NCBI GenBank assembly: GCA_937988775.1
Contig: CALKHP010000060.1
Span: forward strand, 62,001-126,000
Reading direction: 5' to 3'
DNA: 64,000 nt
Source: an uncultured Alphaproteobacteria bacterium
Lineage (GTDB): Bacteria > Pseudomonadota > Alphaproteobacteria > Rhizobiales > Beijerinckiaceae
Shown here piece by piece: positions 25,761 through 33,320 of the stretch. A program made the translations under genes and the position numbers. The number at the start of each line of letters is the position of its first letter. Position 1 is the stretch's first letter. The notes beneath the pieces are model-generated. The model was given only the letters and a program-made list of their open reading frames with translations, searched no databases and was not told the origin of the DNA.

Positions 25761-25823
25761 ACCGGTTGACAACGGCATACCTGGCGGTGCTTTATGGCGA
25801 AACAGGTTCGTACATCGCGAACA
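25761..25823 (+). promoter_or_regulatory. Promoter and putative IclR site before the second catabolic operon
   Basis: ACCGGTTGACAACG (25761-25774) differs from the motif at 16201 in one base of fourteen and contains TTGACA. TCGCGAACA (25815-25823) lies 54 bases after the motif start and is the right half of GTTCG-N7-CGAAC (25806-25822). Confidence 0.6.
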
Positions 25824-25844
25824 AGAAAACAGGGGCGGAGAGAA

Positions 25845-26792
25845 ATGGTCGTCAAGCCCGGTATCGCGGTCGGAGCCATCGGAAATATCCCCGAATTGCG
25901 GGCCGAGGTACTCGCCAAATACCCCCATGCCAAGTTCCACGAGGTCTTGCCGGTTCTGGCCGAAGATGAGCTGATTGAGTTCCTGCAGGGCTGCGACGCA
26001 GCCGTGATCGGCCTTGAGCCGCTGACCGAGCGGGTGATGGCCGCCTGTCCCGGCCTGACGGCCATCGGCAAGTTTGGCGTCGGCTGCGACAACGTCGATT
26101 TCGATGCGCTGAGAAAACGCAAGGTCCGTTTTGGCTATCAGCCGGGTGTCAACCGGCTAGCGGTCGCCGAGTTGACCATTGCCTTCACGTTGATCGCGCT
26201 GCGTTGGCTGTCATCGCGGGCCTATGCCATGCGCGACGGTGAGGGGCCGAAGACGAAGGTTGGGCGCCAGTTGACTGGCCGCGTCGTCGGTTTGCACGGT
26301 TGCGGCTTCATCGGCAAGGAAGTCGTCCGCCTGCTGCAACCGTTCAACTGTGAAATCATCGTTCACGACATTCTGGATTTCCCGGACTTCTATCGCCAGT
26401 ATAACGTGACGCCGGTTGACTTCGACACGCTGCTGAAGCGTTCGGAAGTGCTGTCGCTTCATATTCCACGCCCCCGGGGCAACGGCTTTCTGTATGACGC
26501 GGAGACACTGGCGCGCTTGCGCCCTGACTGCGTACTGATCAACACCTGCCGTGGCGGCATCGTCGATGAAGGCGCACTGGCCGACCGGCTCGCCAGCAAC
26601 GAGAATTTCGCCGCCTGCGTCGATGCCTTCCTGATCGAGCCGCCGGTGGATATGCGCCTGTTGCGCATGCCGAACATGTTCTCGACCCCGCATATGGGCG
26701 CAAGCTCGATCGAGGCGCGGTTAGCCATGGGCCGCGCTGCCGTGCGCCTGCTCGAGGAAGGCACGCTGGTGCCGGAGGGGTTCGCGCCGTGA
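25845..26792 (+). CDS. D-2-hydroxyacid dehydrogenase family (SerA-like)
   Basis: A 315-residue NAD(P)-dependent dehydrogenase. The nucleotide-binding loop reads GLHGCGFIGKEVVRLL, where the usual GxGxxG is present as GCGFIG. The catalytic Arg is in NTCRGGIVDEGAL, the catalytic His in STPHMGASS, and an acidic residue in AFLIEPP lies at the expected Glu position. Family members act on phosphoglycerate, glyoxylate, lactate or other D-2-hydroxy acids; the regulatory ACT domain of true SerA is absent, so a catabolic role is likelier. ATG 25845 has a GGCGGAGAG site. Its stop overlaps the next gene's GTG (GTGA). Confidence 0.88.
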   Translation: MVVKPGIAVGAIGNIPELRAEVLAKYPHAKFHEVLPVLAEDELIEFLQGCDAAVIGLEPLTERVMAACPGLTAIGKFGVGCDNVDFDALRKRKVRFGYQPGVNRLAVAELTIAFTLIALRWLSSRAYAMRDGEGPKTKVGRQLTGRVVGLHGCGFIGKEVVRLLQPFNCEIIVHDILDFPDFYRQYNVTPVDFDTLLKRSEVLSLHIPRPRGNGFLYDAETLARLRPDCVLINTCRGGIVDEGALADRLASNENFAACVDAFLIEPPVDMRLLRMPNMFSTPHMGASSIEARLAMGRAAVRLLEEGTLVPEGFAP

Positions 26793-27676
26793 TTGGCTCC
26801 TATCCCGACCGCGTCCGCACTCTGCGCAAGCCATCGACTACGTTTCCGGCTGATGCCTGCGATTGTGCCATTCACATCTACGGCCCGCCCGGCAGCAGCC
26901 GTCTCGCCGATAACCGCAAATACGACCCGATCGACGCGAACCTGGATGCCATGCTCGAGCTTCACCGCTGGCTGGGCGTCGACCGCGCCGTGCTGGTGCA
27001 GGCCTCGATCTACGGTACCGACCACAGCGTTGTGCTGGCGGCGCTGCGCCGCATGCCCGAGCGCCTGCGCGCTGTCGCTGTCGTCGACGAAACCGTGAGC
27101 GATGCCGAACTGGCCGAACTCGAAGCGGCCGGCTTTGTCAGTGCGCGGTTCAATATTTTATCGATGCTCGGGAATGCCTGGGACGAAGACACCTTTGTCA
27201 GACGCGTCACGCGCGTCGCCAGGCGCGGCTGGAGCATCTCGCTGCACGCCACCGTGGCTGAACTGAAGGCGCGCTGGAGCCTGATCGAGCGTATCGATGC
27301 GCCGGTGATCATCGATCACATGGCCTATTTCGACGGCACCCAGGGCATCGATCCCGCCGATCTTGCCTTCATGCGCCGCGTGATGGCCAGTGACACGTGC
27401 TGGCTCAAGGTCTCCCGCATGGACGTGGTGTCGCGGCAGGGCACGCCTTACGACGATACGGTAGACTATGTGCGTGCCCTTATCGACCTGGCACCGGAGC
27501 GCACCGTGTGGGCGACCGACTGGCCGCATGTGTTGTACGATCGCCCGACCCCGGACGACGCCGGTCTCGTCGAACTGTTCGAGCGGTTTGTGCCCGACGC
27601 GAAACTGCGCCGGCGCATTCTGGTCGATGCTCCTACCGAACTCTTTGGCTTCACCTCACCGGCGGCAAGACCATGA
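26789..27676 (+). CDS. Amidohydrolase-2 family, 2-pyrone-4,6-dicarboxylate hydrolase-like
   Basis: A 295-residue TIM-barrel hydrolase most like LigI-type lactonases. The start region CDCAIHIYGP corresponds to the usual CDTHVHIFGP; the first His is Ala27 here while the second, His29, remains. Later landmarks are KYDPIDANLDAMLELHRWLGV, ISLHATVAELKARW, VIIDHMAYFDG and WATDWPHVLYDRP (Asp and His of the active site). LigI hydrolyses 2-pyrone-4,6-dicarboxylate in protocatechuate breakdown without needing bound metal, so loss of one His could be tolerated. GTG 26789 overlaps the upstream stop. Confidence 0.85.
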   Translation: MIGSYPDRVRTLRKPSTTFPADACDCAIHIYGPPGSSRLADNRKYDPIDANLDAMLELHRWLGVDRAVLVQASIYGTDHSVVLAALRRMPERLRAVAVVDETVSDAELAELEAAGFVSARFNILSMLGNAWDEDTFVRRVTRVARRGWSISLHATVAELKARWSLIERIDAPVIIDHMAYFDGTQGIDPADLAFMRRVMASDTCWLKVSRMDVVSRQGTPYDDTVDYVRALIDLAPERTVWATDWPHVLYDRPTPDDAGLVELFERFVPDAKLRRRILVDAPTELFGFTSPAARP

Positions 27677-28002
27677 TCCGACACAGCGTGCTTTTCAGTT
27701 TCAAGCCGACCGCATCCAAGGAGGCCTGCGAGGCCCTGCTGCGCGAATACGTGGACTTTCCGCGGATTCACAAGAAGATGCGCAACTTCACGCTCGGCAG
27801 GAACATCAGCCAGCGCGACCAGACCTTCGAATATGCCTTCAACGTCGATTTCGACGACGAGCAGGATCTGAAGGACTATCTCAACAGCCGCGAGCACGAA
27901 GAGCACGTCGTCGAGCGCTTCCGTCCGCTGGTCTCCGTGCGCGCGATCGTCAGCTACGAAGTCGCTCGCGGCGAGGTTACGAACCTGTTCGATCGAACGT
28001 GA
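27673..28002 (+). CDS. Dabb (stress-responsive A/B barrel) domain protein
   Basis: A 109-residue dimeric alpha/beta-barrel protein. The N-terminus MIRHSVLFSFKPTASKEACE and the C-terminal DLKDYLNSREHEEHVVERFR are the typical ferredoxin-like strands and helix of this family. Some members are small-molecule enzymes in polyketide or lactone chemistry (cyclases, aldehyde-forming enzymes); most are unassigned. ATG 27673 overlaps the upstream stop (ATGA), so it is coupled to the hydrolase. Confidence 0.85.
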   Translation: MIRHSVLFSFKPTASKEACEALLREYVDFPRIHKKMRNFTLGRNISQRDQTFEYAFNVDFDDEQDLKDYLNSREHEEHVVERFRPLVSVRAIVSYEVARGEVTNLFDRT

Positions 28003-28012
28003 TGAGGCACCG

Positions 28013-29194
28013 GTGAAACTTCAGACCTGGGTCTATCCCTGGGATATCCACGCTGGCGGCGTCGACCGTGTGCTCGGCGAGATTCGCGATCTCGGCCTCA
28101 CCGGCATCGAACTGACCTCGAATTATCATCCGATCGCGACTCTGGCAGCGCGCGGCGAGGGGCGGCGTGTGCTCTATACCGAACACGGCGGCGTCTTCTT
28201 CCCGGCGCGGGCCGAACGCTATGGCCGCATCAAGCCGGAAATCTGGCCGGAGGATGAGATCGTCCGCGTCTGGCCGCTGGTCAGCGAGCGCAGCGTCAAG
28301 CTCGGCCTGCGGCTCAATGCGTGGTCAATCGGCCAGTTCCAGCCGTGGATGACGCGGCAGGTGCCGGAATGCGCCAAGGTGTTGCCGACCGGCGATCGCG
28401 TGCCGGCGACGACATGCCCCTGCAATGCCGATGTGCAGGAATTCTTCTGCGCTATGGCTGCGGATCTGGGCTCGCAGTTTCCCGTCGACCTGATTGAGCT
28501 CGAGGGTATCGGCTTTCATAAATTTCAGTATGGCTGGGTACGGCCGCGCATCCTGATCGATATCGCGCCGTGGACCGAGTGGCTGCTCGGTCTCTGCTTC
28601 TGCGAGAGCTGCAAGGAACGGGCGAGGCACGCGGGGCTCGATCCTGACGGTTTGCAGGTGCGCGTCTGTGCCGAGATTGAGCGTTGCTTTGATGCAGAAT
28701 CCGACGTCGATCCCGCCGGCCCGCTCGAGGAGATGCGCAGCGAATGGCTTGCGCGCGATTCCGCTCTCGCCGGCTATCTGCAATGCCGCGAGAATGCCGT
28801 CGTCGATCTGGTGCGCGGCATGGCCGATGCGGTGAGCAAGGTGTCGCGGGCGCGGCTCGGTGTCTGGGCGCCGGTCGAGGTCGATGGCTCGGAAGGCGTC
28901 AAGCTGGAGCGCGTGCTTGACAAGGTCGGCGCGGTCATCGTCTGGCATCCGGAAGCGCGCCGCGAGGAAGCAGCGCGCATTCGCCAACTGACCGGAGCGG
29001 CAACGCCGCGGGTGGAGCTCACGCATTTCCAGGCTTGCGGCTGGCCGCACGGACCGACCTCGCCGGGCTTCAAGGCCGAACTCGAGGCAGCCATCGCCAA
29101 CGATGTCGATCAGATCAGCTTTTACAATTATGGCCTGATGCGGCGCTGGCAGCTCAAGGAGATGGTTGCGCTCACACGTTCGTTGACGGCGTAG
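28013..29194 (+). CDS. Uncharacterised TIM-barrel-like enzyme of the catabolic operon
   Basis: A 393-residue protein I do not recognise by name. The start KLQTWVYPWDIHAGGVDRVLGEIRDLGLTGIEL resembles barrel enzymes of the xylose-isomerase-like or glycoside-hydrolase-like type. Cys-rich parts stand out: TTCPCNADVQEFFC and GLCFCESCKERARHAG. Acidic residues at DLIELEGIGFHKFQYGW may form a catalytic site. It is the last gene of the operon after the Dabb gene (GTG start 28013, 10 bases downstream). No signal peptide. It could be a novel enzyme of the pathway. Confidence 0.6.
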   Translation: MKLQTWVYPWDIHAGGVDRVLGEIRDLGLTGIELTSNYHPIATLAARGEGRRVLYTEHGGVFFPARAERYGRIKPEIWPEDEIVRVWPLVSERSVKLGLRLNAWSIGQFQPWMTRQVPECAKVLPTGDRVPATTCPCNADVQEFFCAMAADLGSQFPVDLIELEGIGFHKFQYGWVRPRILIDIAPWTEWLLGLCFCESCKERARHAGLDPDGLQVRVCAEIERCFDAESDVDPAGPLEEMRSEWLARDSALAGYLQCRENAVVDLVRGMADAVSKVSRARLGVWAPVEVDGSEGVKLERVLDKVGAVIVWHPEARREEAARIRQLTGAATPRVELTHFQACGWPHGPTSPGFKAELEAAIANDVDQISFYNYGLMRRWQLKEMVALTRSLTA

Positions 29195-29240
29195 CGGCAA
29201 TTACATCTTCTGTAATTCTGAACCGTTCCGGGATCGCCAT

Positions 29241-29392
29241 AAGCCTATGTCGCGCGGCGGGATGCGGTGTGGGCTTATGCCTACGCCGAGCTCGCCAAGG
29301 TAATGGCCGGCGAGCGCGAGCAGCCGACCGTCGAGACGTTTCTGGCGGAGTTGCCGCAGATGATATGCCAGCCTGACCGCCCAGATTATTGA
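29241..29392 (+). pseudogene. Possible 3' fragment of a phage-type gene
   Basis: An open frame after a TAA at 29240 reads AVWAYAYAELAKVMAGEREQ then PTVETFLAELPQM and ends with TGA at 29392. The pattern looks like the C-terminus of small phage proteins found near integrated prophages, but I cannot name a family. It has no start codon of its own. Confidence 0.25.
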
Positions 29393-30210
29393 TGGGTGGT
29401 CGGTATTTCTAGAATGCCACAGCGATGCAGGCCGATCTCTTTCATCCTGACCCCGCGAATGACACGAGCTAGCTTCCGGCCATTGCGTGCCAGTTCCTTG
29501 TATATTCTTACTGTTAGCCTCTTCTTCAGTTTAACGCGCGCCATATCACTGCGCGGCCGCAGTACCGTCGACGCGAATACCCCCTGGGCTTCCCCGTGAT
29601 AGTAGAGGTATTGGAAACAAGCCGCTGGGACGGTCGCCCTCATGTCAAGTAGCGAACGAAGACCGTACTTCGAGCGGAACAACAGCATATCTACCGGAAC
29701 CTTATAGTGCGTCATGAGCGCAAGCAGTCTCCTTGCGCCGTCTCGCGATAAGGCATAACAGCACGCGCCGGATGTATCCCATGTCAGCCGATGAAGCTTA
29801 TAGCCATCTCCGAGCAGTTCGCCACAAAATGGCACCCGGACCTTTTACTTCCATCCCTCAAATCTGACAAGATCAGGATGCTCGGCGAATAGCTTAGGGC
29901 TGTCGAGAATGCTCGCGAAGTTTTTCGCAAATATGACATCGTCTTCCAGAACCAGCCCGTAATCGTCTCGCCCTCTGGCTATCCGCTCCCAAGCGCGTGT
30001 GTGGCTAAGATAGCACCCTATTTCAGTCGGGGATGGTTGCAATTCGTGCGGTGGGATGTCGATGATATCCTGGATAGCGTCTTCCGTCAGTGTCGCCCCA
30101 TCGACTGCCGGTATACGCTCAAACATAATGCTCATTGTTCGCAGTAGCGCACTCATGCGTTCCATGCGCTCGGGCGAACGATCAAGATTGATGACATATG
30201 CTTTCAGCAT
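29386..30210 (-). pseudogene. Glycosyltransferase family 25 gene split by an in-frame TAA
   Basis: Two pieces in the same frame form one GT25 (LPS-type glycosyltransferase) protein. The N-terminal part (29845-30210) starts MLKAYVINLDRSPERMERM and includes EIGCYLSHTRAWERI and LVLEDDVIF, the nucleotide-sugar ED-D motif. It ends at RFEGWK with TAA at 29845-29847. The frame then continues KVRVPFCGELLGDGYKLHRL, followed by GACCYALSRDGARRL, as expected for the family's C-terminal half. Because both parts are in one frame this is a nonsense mutation, not a frameshift. It lies beside other phage remnants. Confidence 0.75.
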
Positions 30211-30712
30211 CTCTACCCCCGATTATGCGGGGGTGGAGACCATCAGGCAGATTGCTCGCACAGATACCGCCGAAGACTCTCCCCAGGTTGTTCGCCTGAG
30301 GAGAGCTGCGGTTAACCACAACCTGATGGGGTCCTACACCCCATCCCAGTCTCACGACCGGGACGATTTAACATGTATTCTCGATTACTGTTTTAAACAA
30401 CGGCACTTTTGTCTTACGATGGTGGCGTCGAGACAGAAGGCCGAATAGTCGGGGAGTTAGGAAGCCATCAGGTAATGGCTGCGCGTGCCTTTGGGCCGTA
30501 GCCTTGGACATCCGCTCGCGCCTCCCCGACCATAATCGGGAAACTCCCTTCCGAACTAACGTCGAAAGGGAGCCACAAAGCGAAACAATCGCTACCTGAA
30601 GAGGTTCCTACGCCTCGCCATCAGCCTAAGGCCGTGGCGGCGGGAACCTACACACAGAGCCCGCTCTTAACAACCGGCTTGAGAGACATCGCCCGCCTCG
30701 CGCGGGCTTTTT
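30211..30712 (+). ncRNA. Candidate large structured non-coding RNA of a prophage remnant
   Basis: No convincing protein frame is present. Several hairpins follow one another: ACCCCCG/CGGGGGT at 30215-30234; CTCTCC-C-CAGG/CCTG-A-GGAGAG at 30277-30305; GATGGGGT/ACCCCATC at 30325-30345; a long-range helix GTCGGGGAG (30448-30456) with CTCCCCGAC (30522-30530) enclosing AGCCAT/ATGGCT; CTCCCTT/AAGGGAG at 30544-30572; GCGA/TCGC at 30580-30592; AGGTTCC (30602-30608)/GGAACCT (30643-30649) enclosing a CGCCA/TGGCG helix. A terminator ends the run. It does not match tmRNA, 6S or RNase P patterns that I know. The 5' end is undefined and the stretch may hold more than one RNA. Confidence 0.5.
30691..30712 (+). 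terminator. Rho-independent terminator (first of two)
   Basis: GCCCGC (30691-30696) and GCGGGC (30702-30707) form the stem with a CTCGC loop, followed by TTTTT. Confidence 0.75.
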
Positions 30713-30725
30713 CATGCCTGCCACC

Positions 30726-30750
30726 ACCCGCCTCTGAGGCGGGTTTTTTA
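30726..30750 (+). terminator. Rho-independent terminator (second of two)
   Basis: ACCCGCCTC (30726-30734) and GAGGCGGGT (30736-30744) are perfectly complementary; as RNA the stem would be ACCCGCC/GGCGGGT with a TCTGA loop, followed by TTTTTTA. It lies 14 bases before the next start codon and directly before that gene's ribosome site. Confidence 0.8.
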
Positions 30751-30763
30751 TTGGAGATAGCCC

Positions 30764-30958
30764 ATGCGCCTTATCGACGACTGGCGCCGCGTCATCAAGC
30801 GCGCCTGATCCATCCGCCTGATCATCGTGGCCGGCATTCTATCCGGGCTTGAGATCGCTCTTCCCGTCATCGATGGCTGGATCGCCGGACGTCGCTCATG
30901 GGAGCGAATTGAGAGCATGGCCGGAGCGAGAGTCAAGCGCCACGCCATATGGCGATAG
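30764..30958 (+). pseudogene. DUF7940-like small phage membrane protein with in-frame TGA
   Basis: ATG 30764 has a GGAGAT site and reads MRLIDDWRRVIKRA, then TGA at 30806-30808, then SIRLIIVAGILSGLEIALPV in the same frame. Small phage proteins of this kind (DUF7940) normally read M-R-L-I-D-x-W-R-x-x-x-(K/R)-(R/K)-A-W-S-x-R-L, a short cytoplasmic tail and a membrane hairpin, often near lysis genes. The TGA sits exactly where Trp (TGG) is expected. The frame ends with TAG at 30956-30958 after residues that no longer resemble a second membrane helix, so the gene is probably dead. Confidence 0.5.
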
Positions 30959-31085
30959 GGACGCGGGGCACGTCGCCGACTTTGCATCGTAGCGATGTAA
31001 AGTTCGATTCGACCATTTCGGTACGCAGCCGGCCAAACCGCGAGATGCCCGTCAGGGCAAACTGTCGTTTTCTTTGAGAGAAATT

Positions 31086-31134
31086 TGGTCGGAGTGAAAG
31101 GATTCGAACCTTCGACCCCCTCGTCCCGAACGAG
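31086..31134 (-). mobile_element. Attachment site: 3' part of a tRNA-Pro(CGG) gene
   Basis: On the minus strand the sequence reads CTCG-TTCGGGA-CGAG (anticodon stem and loop with anticodon CGG), then GGGGTCG, the T-arm GAAGGTTCGAATCCTTTC and the acceptor end ACTCCGACCA. The 5' half of the tRNA is absent: upstream bases do not form a D-arm. A 3'-terminal tRNA segment beside an integrase is the usual trace of site-specific integration by a tyrosine recombinase. The left flank is then host DNA downstream of the tRNA; the complete tRNA-Pro should lie at the other end of the element, which is not in this window. Confidence 0.8.
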
Positions 31135-31190
31135 TGGATGTACGGTTTAATCATTTGATATTAAATCATTTTATCTGACCGTTGATGACC

Positions 31191-32405
31191 CTAAATGCCC
31201 GTTTGTTCAGGGTCATTCTGTCGCAAACTGTCGCGGTTATTCTTCTTGCCGCGACCTGCTCTACCCGTCGTGAAAGCGTCTCCGACATTTTTTTGATAGT
31301 CAGGATGATGGTGCGCGTAGACCTTTTCCATCGTCTCCTGACTCATGCCAGCGAAGCCTCCGACCTCGAATTTGTCCGCCCCGGATTGCATCAGCCATGT
31401 CACCGCCGTGTGCCTAAGAGTGTGTCGAACCACCTCATTGTTCTCACCCAAGGTATCATCAACGAGTGTACGGAAGGCCCTCTTTGGGTCTGCGGCTCGG
31501 CCATTATATTCGACGACGTATTTTGCACCAAGCCGGTGCCACCGGCTGAGATGTGCAAGAAGTCGGCCGGGGATGCGGATGCTTGGAGCTTTTTTCTTTT
31601 TCTCTTCGCGCTCGCCGGGGGCCTTTCTGTAGAACAATCCGTTCTCCAGATCGACCCAAGGACGTCCTTCTTCCTGAGCAAATGACGCCTGCCATACTCT
31701 GCTGGCGCGCGACCCGGTGTAGAGAGCAGTCAGGATGAACCTTGCAACATGCAGGGTCGGACGCCGTTTTGTCGGAATCTTTTTGCCCTTATCAGGCCCC
31801 TTGTGGCGGGTCTGATATTCCCTTTTTTTGTATGCGGCCCACAGGATTTTGGCGACCGTCTCACGCTCCATCCACATCGTCCGACCTTCCGGTTTCTCCG
31901 GCATCGTCACGATGATCGCTTCTTTGCAGATGCGATTCCGGTTCGCGAGATGAATGGCCGACCGAAGATCCTCGAGCTCACGACGCGCCATAATCTGCGA
32001 AGTCCGAGAATCGGCGTATGCGCCACACGTAATCGAATCCACGCTATCTAAGGTCTTTTCACCCCAAAAATCGAGGAGGGCACCGATGCGCTGCGCGAGT
32101 TCCCTCGGCCGTTTGATCGTCTTCGAAGCCGCCTGAACATAGTTATCAAGGATATCGGCGATCAAAACTTCATGTGCGTGACGATGCTTTTCGCGATCGG
32201 AATCCGAGTGCTGGGCGACGAGGTAGTCGCTTAAAGCCCTTTGAGCCGCTGTAATCTCGCTCGCGCCGCAGCCAGTGCCAATTTTCTTGGATTTTCCATC
32301 GACGATGTCGCGGATTTTCCATTCTGCATTGTGCGTGAGTTTGCCGTTTTTGTCGTATCGGGCTGTCTCGAGCCAGAGGCGGGCAGGCTTCCTTGAACGC
32401 GACAT
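31191..32405 (-). CDS. Tyrosine-type site-specific integrase
   Basis: A 404-residue phage-integrase-family recombinase. The N-terminal part (to about residue 150) is the arm-binding and core-binding region; the catalytic domain includes ALYTGSRASRVW (first Arg), EVVRHTLRHTAVTWLMQSGA (His-x-x-Arg-His box) and MEKVYAHHHPDYQ (nucleophile Tyr). All key residues are present, so it should be active. It lies 57 bases from the tRNA-Pro attachment site. ATG 32405 is preferred; an ATG four codons earlier is possible. Its 5' end overlaps the excisionase-like gene by 175 bases in another frame, suggesting tight coupling of the two. Confidence 0.92.
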   Translation of the reverse strand: MSRSRKPARLWLETARYDKNGKLTHNAEWKIRDIVDGKSKKIGTGCGASEITAAQRALSDYLVAQHSDSDREKHRHAHEVLIADILDNYVQAASKTIKRPRELAQRIGALLDFWGEKTLDSVDSITCGAYADSRTSQIMARRELEDLRSAIHLANRNRICKEAIIVTMPEKPEGRTMWMERETVAKILWAAYKKREYQTRHKGPDKGKKIPTKRRPTLHVARFILTALYTGSRASRVWQASFAQEEGRPWVDLENGLFYRKAPGEREEKKKKAPSIRIPGRLLAHLSRWHRLGAKYVVEYNGRAADPKRAFRTLVDDTLGENNEVVRHTLRHTAVTWLMQSGADKFEVGGFAGMSQETMEKVYAHHHPDYQKNVGDAFTTGRAGRGKKNNRDSLRQNDPEQTGI

Positions 32406-32935
32406 GCTTCCCTCCATTCCCGGATCGATCGTCGCGTGATCCGGATGTTTTTCCCATGCTTTTCGTAGCCGAGTTCCCCGCGATTGATCGCCCCGCGGAG
32501 CATTTTTTCGCTCACGAGGAGGCTCGCTTCCATGATGTCGCCGCCCAATTCAGGCAGGCGGACGGCCATTTCGAGAGAAAGCGGCGCATCTTCATGCGGG
32601 TCGAACAGCGTGGAAATGTCAACAATATCGACGACGGTCTGAAGCAACGGTTCGTTTTTCATGGATGTTCTTTGCGTGGTAGGCTTCATTGCGTCAATGC
32701 GTGCCGCCTCGAATCGGCGAGTTACTTGCTCCGTCAGTGAACGGATTCTTGATTTTCGTGGCGCCTTTGCAACAGGGGTGAGTTGCAAAACTTCCAAATC
32801 GGTAAGTTTACCAGGATTATCGCCAAAACTTCCCGAGCGGTAAGAATGATCCCGAACGGTGACACGATGCTGATACAGCGGCGACTGTTCCCGATCGGGA
32901 GCACCGTCCCGGAGGCCAATTTTGTTACTCATCAT
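32231..32935 (-). CDS. Excisionase-like DNA-binding protein
   Basis: A 234-residue protein whose central part (ASLLVSEKMLRGAINRGELG, then YEKHGKNIRITRRSIREWRE) matches the small winged helix of excisionases and HTH_17-type proteins. The N-terminal 90 residues are polar with basic patches; the C-terminal 60 residues are encoded within the 5' end of the integrase gene in a different frame. Excisionases bend attachment-site DNA to direct excision. The 5' end overlaps the previous gene's stop by 11 bases. Confidence 0.65.
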   Translation of the reverse strand: MMSNKIGLRDGAPDREQSPLYQHRVTVRDHSYRSGSFGDNPGKLTDLEVLQLTPVAKAPRKSRIRSLTEQVTRRFEAARIDAMKPTTQRTSMKNEPLLQTVVDIVDISTLFDPHEDAPLSLEMAVRLPELGGDIMEASLLVSEKMLRGAINRGELGYEKHGKNIRITRRSIREWREACRVQGSLPASGSRQPDTTKTANSRTMQNGKSATSSMENPRKLALAAARARLQRLKGL

Positions 32936-33320
32936 CGCCCTCCTTCATCAGTGAATCTCGGTGTTTTTGGCGGGCCTCAATGATATCCCAGGGGTCCCAT
33001 CCTTCGATATATCGAATGGTCCTCTCTTCGAGATCCCCATTACGGTAGCGAGCCAAAAGCTCCTCTGTGGGCGGTCGACGAGGCGGTGGGTCGGCGGCAA
33101 AAGCGGCCGCAAGGAAGCGCCATTCCGCCGCAAGATCGGGACGCGTGGCATCGAGTGCATCGGCGACCGGGAGCAAAGATTCAGGCTCCTCAAACCATGC
33201 ATCCGCGAGAAGACGCCAACATTTTTTGCCGATCGCGTCACGCAAAGAGCGGCTTGATTTCCAGCACAGCATCCTGAATTCCTGCACCAAATCGGCGAGG
33301 TCTGGGACGTGATCAATCAT
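32925..33320 (-). CDS. Small paralogous protein of the element (copy A)
   Basis: A 131-residue protein with no named family. Conserved with its neighbour (copy B, 33313-33705): PDLAAEWRFLAAAFAADPPPRRP, EELLARYRNGDLEERTIRYIEGWDPW and the early DLADLVQEFR. The two sequences are roughly half identical by eye, implying tandem duplication. The shared WRFLAAAFA helix and RTIRYIEGWDP segment may be a binding surface. ATG 33320 has an AAGGAGAAGG site. Confidence 0.7.
   Translation of the reverse strand: MIDHVPDLADLVQEFRMLCWKSSRSLRDAIGKKCWRLLADAWFEEPESLLPVADALDATRPDLAAEWRFLAAAFAADPPPRRPPTEELLARYRNGDLEERTIRYIEGWDPWDIIEARQKHRDSLMKEGDDE

Noticed and set aside
29386..30210. Frameshift in the GT25 gene
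   Set aside because: Both halves lie in the same frame; the interruption is a single TAA codon.
30425..30720. tmRNA or RNase P RNA as identity of the structured region
   Set aside because: No tag-peptide frame, tRNA-like T-arm or conserved RNase P core was seen.
30806..30808. TGA read as Trp or selenocysteine (recoding)
   Set aside because: The neighbouring gene carries an in-frame TAA, and the DUF7940-like C-terminus is also degraded, so plain decay is simpler; no SECIS-like context was noticed.
31086..31134. Complete tRNA-Pro gene
   Set aside because: The acceptor 5' strand and D-arm are absent upstream; only the anticodon, T-arm and 3' acceptor parts exist.
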